Shown here: positions 27,215 through 35,902 of the stretch, piece by piece
Position numbering within the stretch: the stretch's first letter is position 1
Layout of the letters: the number at the start of each line of letters is the position of its first letter
Source: an uncultured Vampirovibrio sp.
GTDB lineage: Bacteria; Cyanobacteriota; Vampirovibrionia; Gastranaerophilales; Gastranaerophilaceae
NCBI GenBank assembly: GCA_910583875.1
Contig: CAJTXT010000005.1
Span: 62,001 to 126,000, forward strand
Length of the DNA stretch: 64,000 nt
Reading direction: 5' to 3'
The notes under the pieces: model-generated
Seen by the model: only the letters and a program-made list of their open reading frames with translations
Told to the model about the DNA's origin: nothing
Databases searched by the model: none
Position numbers and translations under genes: made by a program

Positions 27215-28273
27215 ATGAAATTAAATAATATTTTCTTCAAACAAGTTAATTTAAATCAGCAATTATTGCAGAAAACAGCTAAAAGCAATATTTCAACTGT
27301 ACCTTCCAGTAATAAAACTGAGTTAGGCAATTGTTATTTAGGACGTGATTTAGTCCCATTTAAAGGATCAAAACAAAACTTTTTACCAGTTGAGCTTTCT
27401 GAAAAATTACCCGCAGGCAAAACTATATTTGATGTTATTAATAATTCAATAAAAGATGAAAATCATTTAGGAACAGGTGCCAATTCAACAGTTTATAACA
27501 TGCCCGAATTAGACGGTTATGTTGTAAAAGTTTTAAATAAAGATGACCCAAATGGAATTAATATGGGAGAATTTCCTTCTAATGTTAATTTAGGTCAGCC
27601 TGTTTGGCAAAATCCTGATAACCAAAGAATTTTAATTCTAAAAAAAGTTGAAGGAAAAGAACATTCTGTACCTAACTGGAGCAATACAATTTGGGATGAT
27701 AAAGAATATGCGCCTCATAATGTAACAACGCAGCAAGCTCAATTATTCAATAAACAAATTAATTCACTTGCAAATATGCCTCAAAGTGCGTTTGATGCAA
27801 TTGCAAAAGATGTAAAAACACTTGATGATAAAGATTACAAAGTAGATTCAATAAACCCGAATAACTTAATTGTTGATGAAGATAAACAGCAAATTCATAT
27901 TATTGATTACTTTAAAGTAAAACCTCATGAAAAACACATTCAGCAAAACTGTTGTATGGATTTAGTTGCTATAATGCTTGATTTTACACTATTCCCCGAA
28001 TATTACGATAAACTTGATGAACAAGGAAAACAGCAAGCATTAAAATCAGTTGAAACAATTAAAGAAAAAGTATTTAAAGGAGCAAAAAATTCTGGTTTAT
28101 CAACAGATACAGAAAGATTTAAAACATTTATAAACAATACAAGCCGTTGGTTTACAGCGCATAGTGTACCGAAAGATGATAAAAACGGTATGTACTTTAG
28201 GTATTATGATGTCCGAATGGTTGATTTCTTGAATATGTTAGATAATCCTCAAGAATGGGCTGATGCCAGATAA
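27215..28273 (+). CDS. Kinase-like protein with N-terminal Phe-x-Gly tag (2)
   Basis: The ATG at 27215, with AAAGG upstream, gives 352 residues; earlier starts are less likely. The N-terminus MKLNNIFFKQVNLNQQ is Asn/Gln-rich and leads to VPFKG (Phe49-Lys-Gly51). The kinase-like core is clearer than in the neighbour: LGTGANSTVYN as glycine loop (about 86-96), YVVKVL as lysine strand, DSINPNNLIVD as catalytic loop and IHIIDYFKV as a DFG-like metal site (about 217-225). This resembles the aminoglycoside-phosphotransferase/effector-kinase layout. No signal peptide is present. Substrate unknown. Confidence 0.55.
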   Translation: MKLNNIFFKQVNLNQQLLQKTAKSNISTVPSSNKTELGNCYLGRDLVPFKGSKQNFLPVELSEKLPAGKTIFDVINNSIKDENHLGTGANSTVYNMPELDGYVVKVLNKDDPNGINMGEFPSNVNLGQPVWQNPDNQRILILKKVEGKEHSVPNWSNTIWDDKEYAPHNVTTQQAQLFNKQINSLANMPQSAFDAIAKDVKTLDDKDYKVDSINPNNLIVDEDKQQIHIIDYFKVKPHEKHIQQNCCMDLVAIMLDFTLFPEYYDKLDEQGKQQALKSVETIKEKVFKGAKNSGLSTDTERFKTFINNTSRWFTAHSVPKDDKNGMYFRYYDVRMVDFLNMLDNPQEWADAR

Positions 28274-28284
28274 TTTTTAGGAAT

Positions 28285-28448
28285 TTTAAGATTCTATATG
28301 TTATGCTGAACTTGTTTCAGCATCTTAGAGCTACAAATAAGGTCATTTTTACTTATTTATTTTAGGACTGGTAAGATGCTGAAACAAGTTCAGCATGACA
28401 TTATCTTTTTGAGTAGATTTAGTGTAAACTTCGATATACTTTTCACAT
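28285..28448. repeat. MITE-like repeat, copy 3
   Basis: This holds two palindromic units of the ATGCTGAACTTGTTTCAGCA type in opposite orientation and a right end with TTTAGTGTAAACTTCGATAT. It fills most of 28274-28571. Confidence 0.65.
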
Positions 28449-28571
28449 TCCGTTTTTGCAGCACGCATCTTAATAATGTCTAAATACTATAGTGTCAAAT
28501 ACTTTTAATTAATATCGTTTCAAATAAAATCTAAAAAGTTGACAAGCTCAAATCAATATGCTACAAAGGAT

Positions 28572-29060
28572 ATGGAATTAGAAATAGGCTCAAAAGAGCG
28601 GGGGGGGGGATTTTTGACCAATCAAGAAACACAAAACACTACAAAAAGAGACATTGAAACTCTAAAAGTAAATGACTCTTGGAAAAAAAGATTTAGAATT
28701 ATAGACAAGTATTATGATTCAAGTAAAAATTTTATATTTCAGTCTGTTATGAATGATGAATATAAAAATTTATCTAGAAAAGAAGCCATCAAACTTAATA
28801 TTGGCATAAGATTTAATCATGGCGGTATCGGAACTTTTCTGGCAGGAGTATTTTTTGGTCCTTTTTATTATTTAGTCAAAGGAATGTGGTTAAAAGCTAT
28901 TGTTTATACATTATTTTTAATTATTTTAATAAATATCTTAGCCTTTTTAATGCATATTCCAGAAAATGATCATTCTTTTGGCTCTGGACTATCTGTAATA
29001 TTTGGATTGTTTGCTCCTTTTGATTATTATCGATTAAAAGTTTTAGGAAAACAGTGGTAG
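28572..29060 (+). CDS. Small membrane protein, DUF2628-like, with in-frame G10 tract
   Basis: About 162 residues if the ATG at 28572 is used (AAAGGA directly before it); a TTG at 28539 is the alternative. The C-terminal half has GTFLAGVFFGPFYYLVKGMW and two or three membrane helices, as in DUF2628-type proteins. Codons 11-13 run through ten consecutive G (28600-28609) in a genome where such tracts are rare. Loss or gain of one G would shift the frame and switch the protein off, so phase variation is likely. The left arm of hairpin E begins right after the TAG. Confidence 0.6.
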   Translation: MELEIGSKERGGGFLTNQETQNTTKRDIETLKVNDSWKKRFRIIDKYYDSSKNFIFQSVMNDEYKNLSRKEAIKLNIGIRFNHGGIGTFLAGVFFGPFYYLVKGMWLKAIVYTLFLIILINILAFLMHIPENDHSFGSGLSVIFGLFAPFDYYRLKVLGKQW

Positions 29061-29167
29061 ATAAAAAATAAATGAATAAAAGTTTTTTGTTTCAAGCACC
29101 ATTGTTTTTAGGAATCGCGAAAACACAGGTGCTTGAAACAAAAAACTTTTATTCATTTATTTTTTAT
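29061..29167 (+). repeat. Stop-codon hairpin with conserved core, copy E
   Basis: The arms 29061-29100 and 29128-29167 are 40-bp perfect complements. The left arm begins on the base after the stop codon of the DUF2628-like gene. The 27-nt loop is the core ATTGTTTTTAGGAA-T-CGCGAAAACACA in sense orientation. Confidence 0.9.
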
Positions 29168-29187
29168 AATTAGTTTTAGTTAGACAT

Positions 29188-29270
29188 AAAAACAGAAAAA
29201 TTTCATTTCCGACATCTGTGTTTTCACGATACCTAAAAACAATGGTGCAAAATTTTATTATTTGTTTTTT
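29188..29270 (-). repeat. Stop-codon hairpin family, decayed copy F1
   Basis: A core relative (TGTGTTTTCACGATACCT then AAAAACAAT) lies in the centre, but the arms now pair only in patches. It looks like a degenerating copy. The left arm resembles that of F2 (CAGAAAAATTTCATTT), so it may have arisen by partial duplication of F2. Confidence 0.6.
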
Positions 29271-29367
29271 AAAGATAAAAGCAGAAAAATTTCATTTTCG
29301 GCACCTGTGTTTTCGCGATTCCTAAAAACAATGGTGCCAAAAATAAAATTTTTCTGCTTTTATCTTT
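29271..29367 (-). repeat. Stop-codon hairpin with conserved core, copy F2
   Basis: The arms 29271-29305 and 29333-29367 pair over 35 bp with two differences, both G-U pairs in the minus-strand RNA. The arm ends 3 nt before the stop codon of the ferritin-like gene. The core matches copies D and E and is in the sense of that gene. Confidence 0.87.
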
Positions 29368-29370
29368 GAA

Positions 29371-30669
29371 CTATTTCAAAAATTCTAAAGGCGGAACCCC
29401 TTCAAATTCTTCATATTCTTCTACCGATACAGTATTAGGAGCTTGATATTCATCTTCTAAACTTTTTTCAAGCAATTCTGCTTGTTTATTTAGAAGTTTA
29501 TTATTAGCACAAGCAATATCACGCCCAATTGATTTAGATGCAAGATATACAGCCTGTTCAGAAGGTGCACCTTCAGCTGCAACTGTTTCTTGAACATCAT
29601 AACTTGCCCAATCATCAGGTAATTCATCAACTGTAGTATAACCTTGCTCGTCATCAAGTCTTTTATCAACTTCATTTTCAAGAATATCTGTTACATATTC
29701 TTTTTGAGATTCAAAATGACAAGGAAGAACAAGCTCTGTACCAATAATCTCTTCAGGATCACGTTTTTCATATTTTTTAAGCATTTCTGCTGCTACTTGT
29801 AAATGACCTATTTCCATTTGCATAAATTCTTCCCAGATAAGTTTCAATTTATCATCAACTTCATCTTTATAACAATTATAATAATTACAAACTTCCGTAA
29901 ATTCATGTAATAACCATTTTTCAAGCATTGTTTCAGTAGGGTCAACAAGCGTTTCGTACATTGTTACGTGTTCCTCTTCAACGTCACATATTTCAGCATA
30001 TAAACGTTTTAAATCTGTATTGCCATACATAAAACCGTGCTCTGCATAATAATTATGTGTTTGTTGTTCACCCGAAATCAAAGTTAAAATATTTACTTTT
30101 GTAATTGGTGAAGTTTTATCTTTATCGTATGGCTTACGAATTCTTAAAGCATTACAATTATGATGATATTGAGTAGGTCTTCCTATAACAACATCTGTCA
30201 TTAGCTGAAGAATTTCATTAGGGTCTGTTTCTTCAATCATATATGCAAATTGAGAATATCTGTATAAATGGTCAAAGTCTTCTAATAAACCAAAATTAAA
30301 AGTTTCTTTTACATATTCATCAGGTTCATTTTGTGCAAGCCAAGCTGTTAAATCTACCGCAACCTGCTCATAGCCTAATGTTGTATCAAGTACAGTTTGA
30401 TTAGGCGGAGTCAACCAATTAACGGTTGTTTGCTGCATATCTTCTATTCTTCTTGTTTTTACTAAAAGTTTATTTAATTCAGTATCTGCAGATTTACGAA
30501 CAAAACAATGTTTAAATGTCCAGGCATTTGTTTCAATACCATTCATTAAAATTTGTCTTGTTCTTGTATAACAATCAGCTTCCATTCTATTATAAGGTCT
30601 GCGCACAATATCATGCCAGGTTCTTATTTGTTTATCTATCGGAATACCTTTTTCTTTTAATACGTTCAT
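29371..30669 (-). CDS. Large ferritin-like (diiron) protein
   Basis: This 432-residue cytoplasmic protein has helical segments with carboxylate/histidine pairs expected of a ferritin-like four-helix bundle: EDFDHLYRYSQ, DVEEEHVTMYE, LLHEFTEVCNYY and WEEFMQMEIGHLQVAAEML. The last three give Glu-x-x-His ligands in the right order for a diiron site. An acidic Pro/Glu-rich tail of about 90 residues follows. It could be an oxidase, peroxidase or iron handler; the reaction is unknown. The gene stands alone, with hairpin F2 at its stop and a MITE upstream. Confidence 0.6.
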   Translation of the reverse strand: MNVLKEKGIPIDKQIRTWHDIVRRPYNRMEADCYTRTRQILMNGIETNAWTFKHCFVRKSADTELNKLLVKTRRIEDMQQTTVNWLTPPNQTVLDTTLGYEQVAVDLTAWLAQNEPDEYVKETFNFGLLEDFDHLYRYSQFAYMIEETDPNEILQLMTDVVIGRPTQYHHNCNALRIRKPYDKDKTSPITKVNILTLISGEQQTHNYYAEHGFMYGNTDLKRLYAEICDVEEEHVTMYETLVDPTETMLEKWLLHEFTEVCNYYNCYKDEVDDKLKLIWEEFMQMEIGHLQVAAEMLKKYEKRDPEEIIGTELVLPCHFESQKEYVTDILENEVDKRLDDEQGYTTVDELPDDWASYDVQETVAAEGAPSEQAVYLASKSIGRDIACANNKLLNKQAELLEKSLEDEYQAPNTVSVEEYEEFEGVPPLEFLK

Positions 30670-30745
30670 TATTTTTCCTTTCTAAAATTATAGGAATGCA
30701 ATTGTGTATAAAAATAAAATTAGAATCACGCTCAAAAATAATTAG

Positions 30746-30945
30746 GAAATTATATAGAAATTTACACTAAATCTGCTTAAAAAATAGTAATAATGTCATT
30801 CCGAACTTGTTTGACTACTTTTTCCAAAATCTTTGATTTTGTGAAAAATGTCTGGTTTTCCACGGAATCTTACAATTTGTAAGACCCTGAAACAAGTTCA
30901 GGGTGACAACTTTAGCTATTTTAGTGTAAAGTTGCACATAATTTC
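30746..30945. repeat. MITE-like repeat, copy 4 (complete)
   Basis: Two hundred bp fill most of the gap 30670-30995. Ends: GAAATTATATAGAAATTTAC on the left and the matching inverted GTAAAGTTGCACATAATTTC on the right, about 26 bp with five mismatches. Inside are a TTCCG-type palindrome opened by the nested module with AAATGTCTG, and a CCCTG-type palindrome. It has no coding capacity. Confidence 0.8.
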
Positions 30946-30995
30946 AATTTTTCAAGGAATTATAATTTTATATTTATACATTTGGTCATTCCTTT

Positions 30996-32327
30996 CTATC
31001 GACAAAGCGCATGAGCAAAAAGTTCTGCAACTTTGTGGTTATAAAATCTGCCGTCATCTTTTGCAAAAAGATTTTCCCAATGACTTTCAGGACTTCCATC
31101 CATTGAATATGAAGGATTTGTCATCATAATATGATGCGTATTTGTATCATACCTAAGCGGGAAAATATCATTAGTCTGCATAAAACTTGGCAGCTTATCA
31201 CTTGCATTATAATATGCAAACAGAGCTGTATTTATTCTATGAAGCCTTTGTTCATAACTGATACCGCCCTCGTAGTTATCGTTTTCAATTTCAACACCAG
31301 GAGCGTAAACTCTGTTGTATTTTAATTTTTCAGATAATTCTTTTACAGCAAAAAAATCATCGCCTGTAATAAAATCAGTACCTGCATTTAACCCCATTAA
31401 ACGATAGCGTTCAAAATCATCTGAACTTTTTTCACCGACAAAACTTATCGTAGTTTTTCCGCTTCTTGCTCTAATTTCATTTAAAATATACTGCATCTGA
31501 GGATATTCAGGCAAATCACCCACACCTGTATAATTTTCACAATCATACCCGCCAATATGTTTAGCTGAATCTATAAACATAGATTCAAAGCCTAAATTCA
31601 TTAGTTTTACACTTTCATTAATATAGAGTTCAACATGTTCAGGGTTACACCAGCTAAATGTTTCATCACTACCATTAGGATATGCAACTTTTATCTGATC
31701 GGCAGAAATTACAGTTCTAAACCCTGTTTTTATACCACGAAAATGTGCTAAATCATTAAATGCCTGTATTTGTTCCTCAGGTGTAATTTTATCTGCAATG
31801 TTATATGAAATAACATTATCACTATAACCCGCATTAAGCTTTATTCCGTAAATAGAGTTTTCTTCAAATGGACCTTTATTATAGCTATCACCAAATATAT
31901 TGGGAAAAATCTGAGAAATAATAACGCAATTTGCCCAGCTTTTTGCAGATGGCGGAATAGCAGGAAGAAGTTTAATACAGCTAAGCATGCCGCAGCATGT
32001 TCTATCAAAATTCATCTGCGCAATTGCGCGATTATTTAATTCTATATAATTTGCTAATCTTCCCCAATTATCACCATAATTCGGGCTCAAAATCTCATCG
32101 GGAAACTTTTCATAGAATATGCCGCCTTCAGATAAAGTCGCAATAGATTCAACAGCTTGCTTAATACTGCGTGAAAGTAATTCAGCTGGAACTATATTTG
32201 CTACCCATTTTTTTGAAGCATAACATCCAAGCGAATGATAAGTTCTTTCTTTTGTCCAATTATTTTCTTTCAATTGAATATCTTCGCTAAGTGATTTTAA
32301 TAATTTATTTACATAATTTTCTTTCAT
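30996..32327 (-). CDS. TIM-barrel protein resembling glycoside hydrolases (GH13-like layout)
   Basis: This 443-residue protein has no signal peptide. Conserved barrel-type strands appear in the amylase order. GFRTVISADQI could be strand 3, and GFESMFIDSAKHIGG strand 4 with Asp as nucleophile. TTISFVGEKSS could be strand 5 with Glu as acid/base, and NAGTDFITGDD a later strand with the third acid. The spacing suits a retaining alpha-glycosidase, but similarity is too weak for an EC class. The C-terminal LFAHALCR is not recognised. It is divergent from the tRNA gene, with a weak ribosome site. Confidence 0.45.
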   Translation of the reverse strand: MKENYVNKLLKSLSEDIQLKENNWTKERTYHSLGCYASKKWVANIVPAELLSRSIKQAVESIATLSEGGIFYEKFPDEILSPNYGDNWGRLANYIELNNRAIAQMNFDRTCCGMLSCIKLLPAIPPSAKSWANCVIISQIFPNIFGDSYNKGPFEENSIYGIKLNAGYSDNVISYNIADKITPEEQIQAFNDLAHFRGIKTGFRTVISADQIKVAYPNGSDETFSWCNPEHVELYINESVKLMNLGFESMFIDSAKHIGGYDCENYTGVGDLPEYPQMQYILNEIRARSGKTTISFVGEKSSDDFERYRLMGLNAGTDFITGDDFFAVKELSEKLKYNRVYAPGVEIENDNYEGGISYEQRLHRINTALFAYYNASDKLPSFMQTNDIFPLRYDTNTHHIMMTNPSYSMDGSPESHWENLFAKDDGRFYNHKVAELFAHALCR

Positions 32328-32421
32328 AATAAATAAATAATTTATCTACCAAAGAAAGATTTCATTAGACTTGTAGATATTTTTTCGGGTAATTAGTTTT
32401 TTTATAAAAATAATTGGGGTC

Positions 32422-32450
32422 TTGTAATTTTTTTTTGAGCATATAATAAT
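32422..32450 (+). promoter_or_regulatory. Probable tRNA promoter
   Basis: TTGTAA (32422-32427) is followed 17 bp later by AATAAT (32445-32450), about 15 nt before the tRNA. Overlapping TATAAT boxes give other spacings, so the exact -10 is unsure. Confidence 0.45.
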
Positions 32451-32464
32451 ATAAATAGCTTTAT

Positions 32465-32538
32465 GGCAAGGTAGCTCAGTTGGCGAGAGCGCACGGCTCA
32501 TACCCGTGAGGTCGAGAGTTCGAATCTCTCCCTTGCTA
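32465..32538 (+). tRNA. tRNA with CAU anticodon (Met elongator or Ile-k2C)
   Basis: The cloverleaf is complete: acceptor GGCAAGG/CCTTGCT (first pair G-U), D-arm GCTC/GAGC, anticodon arm CACGG/CCGTG with loop CTCATAC, T-arm GAGAG/CTCTC with TTCGAAT, discriminator A. CCA is not encoded. The anticodon stem lacks the three G-C pairs of initiator tRNA, so this is elongator Met or the AUA-reading Ile tRNA. Accessory genes begin just after it. Confidence 0.95.
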
Positions 32539-32650
32539 TTTTTATTTGCTTTATTTTGGGCTAATTCGGGACAGTTTGCGAAATTTGCTCCAAAGTATTG
32601 ATTTTATTGAGTTTTAATTTTAAAAAATAGGCAAGAATAAAATTCTTAAA

Positions 32651-32841
32651 CTGGACCAAAACGGACTTTTTTTACCAGTTTAGGAATTCAAGATAGAAAA
32701 CCCAGTAAAGAAGATTTTAAATTAGCAGTTGATATTTTAGAAGAAATTTTGAATTACAATGAGCCGTACGAGCAAAAGAAATTCCAAAACAAGCGAAATT
32801 GCGAAATATGCAAAGAGATTATAGAAAAGCGTTATAGATAA
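32651..32841 (+). pseudogene. Gene remnant beside the tRNA
   Basis: From 32698 an open frame without start codon encodes KPSKEDFKLAVDILEEILNY and on to a CEIC pair and stop at 32839-32841. A second frame (from 32651, GPKRTFFTSLGIQDR) abuts it, as if one base had been lost. No full ORF spans it. The rest of the gene-free stretch 32328-32963, apart from the tRNA and its promoter, shows nothing else. Confidence 0.3.
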
Positions 32842-32963
32842 AGTTGAAAATTTAATTTTTTTATACCAGTGCTATTTTGAGATTAGAGATATTTATGATA
32901 AATAAGTATCAAATTGCAAATTAAATTCAATAAGAAGCCTGTTGAACACTTTTTGAACACTAT

Positions 32964-34676
32964 TCATTCGCTAGCTTGTTGATTTGGAAGTTCTGGATTT
33001 AAATCAATGCCATCAACCCAAGATAATTTTACATTATAACCAAATCCTTTTAAATCCGTAATTATTTTGTCCAAGGCTAACTTACTTATAAAAGTAAGTT
33101 TATTCTCTCCTTTATCATTAATTATTAAGTATCTAATAGTATAATCTTGATGTGCATTCAAAGAATTGTTTAATCTATGCTTAGGATTATCAAGTTTATC
33201 ATTTACACTCGGGACAAAGACTTCTTTCATTGAGGCAAATGCTCTTGCCGAAACATAACCTTGATTAAACAAATGACTCAGATTTGCAGCTTTAGTACCT
33301 ATTTTAGAATGAATAAATTCTTTTTTATTAGGTTCGAATATATCACAAATTTCCATTTTATCGCCATCAATGGTAATTTGTTTATTTATTTGATCTAACA
33401 ATTCTCCATTCAATTGATTACAAAAGTTTCTATTAAAAATCCTTTCTTTATCAATATGTTTAGTTTCATTTATTTTTTCATTAAGTATTTCTTGAGTAGT
33501 ATTATGTTTTACAGTTTCATCTACTTCTATTGTTTCGCCAATGTCTTCAATATTTTTATTTATTCGTTCATATTTATCAGTAGATAAGCCATACCATACT
33601 GCATTAGACAGAATATAAACCTGATTATCAAGTTTAAGTTCTCCATATAAACATTTTAATACAGACCATTCTTTGTATTTATTACCTTCTTCATTTAACA
33701 AAATTATTTTATCTTGATTTAAATTAAGATTTTCTGGAGTTTCTCTTAAGCCAAGATAATCATTTAAAGATAATTTTTCAAATGGTTCAGAACTACGAGA
33801 ATTTTCTGCAAGTTTATATTTAATGCTCGAAACAAGAGTTGAATCATAATCAATTTCAGGTTCAAATAAAAAGAAATTTGAGTCTTCCTCTGTAAGTTTA
33901 TCTTTTAATATTTCGTTTAATTCTTTCTGTTTTTGGCTCGATAACGGTCTAAGACCTTTAAAAAACTTATTTACAATATCACTATTTATTTGCACATTTT
34001 TATATAAATCTAATAATAAACTTAATCTATCATCTAAATAATTCCAACAAGGTATTTCTGATTCTTTAAATCTCATTTTTATATTTAATGGTCCGTATTT
34101 GCCTATAACGGAACTTATTGTTGATGAATCCGCAACTGCATTTAAATGTCTAACTATATCATTATCTTCTAATTCTGCATTAAAAATTTCGTTTGATAGT
34201 TCTTGTGCATTTTGAAATTCTGTATTTCTAGGATTGCTTGATATGTTGCGAGTTCCTGCTCGTCTGATTTTTGCACCTTGATCAATCAAAGCCATTGCTG
34301 TATATATCCCAAACGTATCCTCTATTTTGTCTTTTGTTATGTTATGTCTGCCTTGTCCAAAATTTATTGCAAATAGGTATTTTTGATTATTATGTACAAT
34401 TTGTTTTATTACAGTAAGTCCTTCGGCTGCGGTATTTGCAAATTTATCTTTAATGGTATCTTTTAAGATTTGCTCATCAAATTCTATTACCCAAGCTGGT
34501 TTTTGTCCTGCGCGTCCATTCTTATATAGAAAATAATTATCATTTTCTTCGCCACCTAAAATAACATTACTTTCTTCATAGTTTTCAATGTAATTATCTC
34601 TGCTATTAAGATTACAGTCTGCTTTTAGTAACATAATGTTTAAGTTAACTGTTTTTACTTTTTCTTCTTCCGACAC
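32964..34676 (-). CDS. DUF6119 / TIGR04141-family protein of restriction-modification islands
   Basis: This 570-residue protein has the family's conserved N-terminal half: LNIMLLK at the start, KYLFAINFGQGRHNI (about 118-132), EDTFGIYTAMALID, GTRNISSNPRNTEFQNA and GKYGPLNIKMRF. The family is sporadic and known mainly from defence islands. Its biochemical role is, to my knowledge, not established. It is encoded 164 nt downstream of the specificity subunit of a restriction-modification pair, on the same strand. It may be a third component or an independent passenger. CTC ribosome-site complement (GGGAG) lies before the start. Confidence 0.72.
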   Translation of the reverse strand: MSEEEKVKTVNLNIMLLKADCNLNSRDNYIENYEESNVILGGEENDNYFLYKNGRAGQKPAWVIEFDEQILKDTIKDKFANTAAEGLTVIKQIVHNNQKYLFAINFGQGRHNITKDKIEDTFGIYTAMALIDQGAKIRRAGTRNISSNPRNTEFQNAQELSNEIFNAELEDNDIVRHLNAVADSSTISSVIGKYGPLNIKMRFKESEIPCWNYLDDRLSLLLDLYKNVQINSDIVNKFFKGLRPLSSQKQKELNEILKDKLTEEDSNFFLFEPEIDYDSTLVSSIKYKLAENSRSSEPFEKLSLNDYLGLRETPENLNLNQDKIILLNEEGNKYKEWSVLKCLYGELKLDNQVYILSNAVWYGLSTDKYERINKNIEDIGETIEVDETVKHNTTQEILNEKINETKHIDKERIFNRNFCNQLNGELLDQINKQITIDGDKMEICDIFEPNKKEFIHSKIGTKAANLSHLFNQGYVSARAFASMKEVFVPSVNDKLDNPKHRLNNSLNAHQDYTIRYLIINDKGENKLTFISKLALDKIITDLKGFGYNVKLSWVDGIDLNPELPNQQASE

Positions 34677-34840
34677 AACTCACTCCCTAAATTTGTAATT
34701 GATATTATCATCTTACATATAAAAGTAGAGATTTTTAGAAAAATTAATTATTTTTTAAGGTTTGATAAATCTAACATTTTAGATTATTTACTTTAATTGC
34801 ATTTAATGTTGTTATTTTGTCGTATAAACCTTATGTTAAT

Positions 34841-35902
34841 TTATTTTATGTAATCTAAATATTCAAGCAATTTTTTCTGCTCAAGATATTTCATGTAGCT
34901 TTCCATGTATTCGTAATCAGGTTCACCAGTATCAGTAACTGGTAAAGTTAGGATTTCTTTTTTTAATCTAGTATCGCTTCTTTTGTAATTGAAACTATAC
35001 TTACCCCGAACTCTATCTGCAATTGTAGTAATAAACATACCAGAATATTTGTTTAGTTTATTGTTATAACCAACTGTAATATCTGATGTAGCAATAAAAT
35101 CTTCGGATTTATATATTGAATACCCCATTGAGCCCTCTCCGTTGCGAATAAATGCAATACAGTTCCCTTTTTGGATTAGATATTCATTTCCAGCCTTTTC
35201 TACAAAGCAAAGAACTCCATTATTCCTATTAGTTGCACCTAGATAAGGTATTCCTTGTTCATGTACTTGTTCTAAGTGATTCAAGCCTTTACTTTTGCCT
35301 GCCACTAATACTGGGAATATAGCTTTTATTCTAAAATCACACCAACTTTTATTATCAATAATGTTCTTTTTTAACTTCTTTAATTGAGTTAGCTTAAGAA
35401 CTTTGTATTGTTCTTTAAGTTTAATTTCACGCTCTTTTATATATTCTTCCATAAATTCGTAATCAGGCTCACCTTTTGAATTTATAGGTAGCATTATCTT
35501 GGCTCTTTTTAATCTGTCACTATTAAATAAATAGCCATAAGAAGCCTTGTTAAGTGCGGTATTTTCTATAGTTTTACATAAAAATAATGCAACATATTTA
35601 TTTAAATCTTTTTTATATAAAAGATTTATAGAAGCACCACTAAATCCTCTACCAACAAAGTTATATTCGTGAAAAAAAGCTTTACCCTTAATCGGATCAA
35701 TAGAAATAGCATTTTTTGAACTTATGCATCTTTCATTCGCTTTTACAAAAGATATTAGTCCATTATTCAATGTAGAAGTTGAAATATACGGTATATTTCC
35801 ATCAATATAATTTTCTATAGGTTTCCCGTACACATTTTTGATTTCAAACAATTTGCAAATCTGAAAATCTTTCCATTCTCTGTCTTTTAAAGATTTAACC
35901 AT
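34841..35902 (-). CDS. Specificity (S) subunit of a BcgI-like restriction-modification system
   Basis: The ATG at 35902 follows GAGGG by 5 nt and overlaps the methylase stop codon, giving 353 residues. The protein holds two target-recognition domains in tandem (about 10-165 and 185-345). Each ends in the same motif, LPINSKGEPDYEFMEEYI and LPVTDTGEPDYEYMESYM, followed by a helix. This two-TRD form reads a split DNA target. The size matches the BcgI B subunit as I recall it. The two TRDs have diverged, so the site is probably asymmetric. Confidence 0.85.
   Translation of the reverse strand: MVKSLKDREWKDFQICKLFEIKNVYGKPIENYIDGNIPYISTSTLNNGLISFVKANERCISSKNAISIDPIKGKAFFHEYNFVGRGFSGASINLLYKKDLNKYVALFLCKTIENTALNKASYGYLFNSDRLKRAKIMLPINSKGEPDYEFMEEYIKEREIKLKEQYKVLKLTQLKKLKKNIIDNKSWCDFRIKAIFPVLVAGKSKGLNHLEQVHEQGIPYLGATNRNNGVLCFVEKAGNEYLIQKGNCIAFIRNGEGSMGYSIYKSEDFIATSDITVGYNNKLNKYSGMFITTIADRVRGKYSFNYKRSDTRLKKEILTLPVTDTGEPDYEYMESYMKYLEQKKLLEYLDYIK

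Noticed and set aside
32465..32538. Initiator tRNA-fMet
   Set aside because: The anticodon stem lacks three consecutive G-C pairs and position 1 pairs with 72 (G-U).
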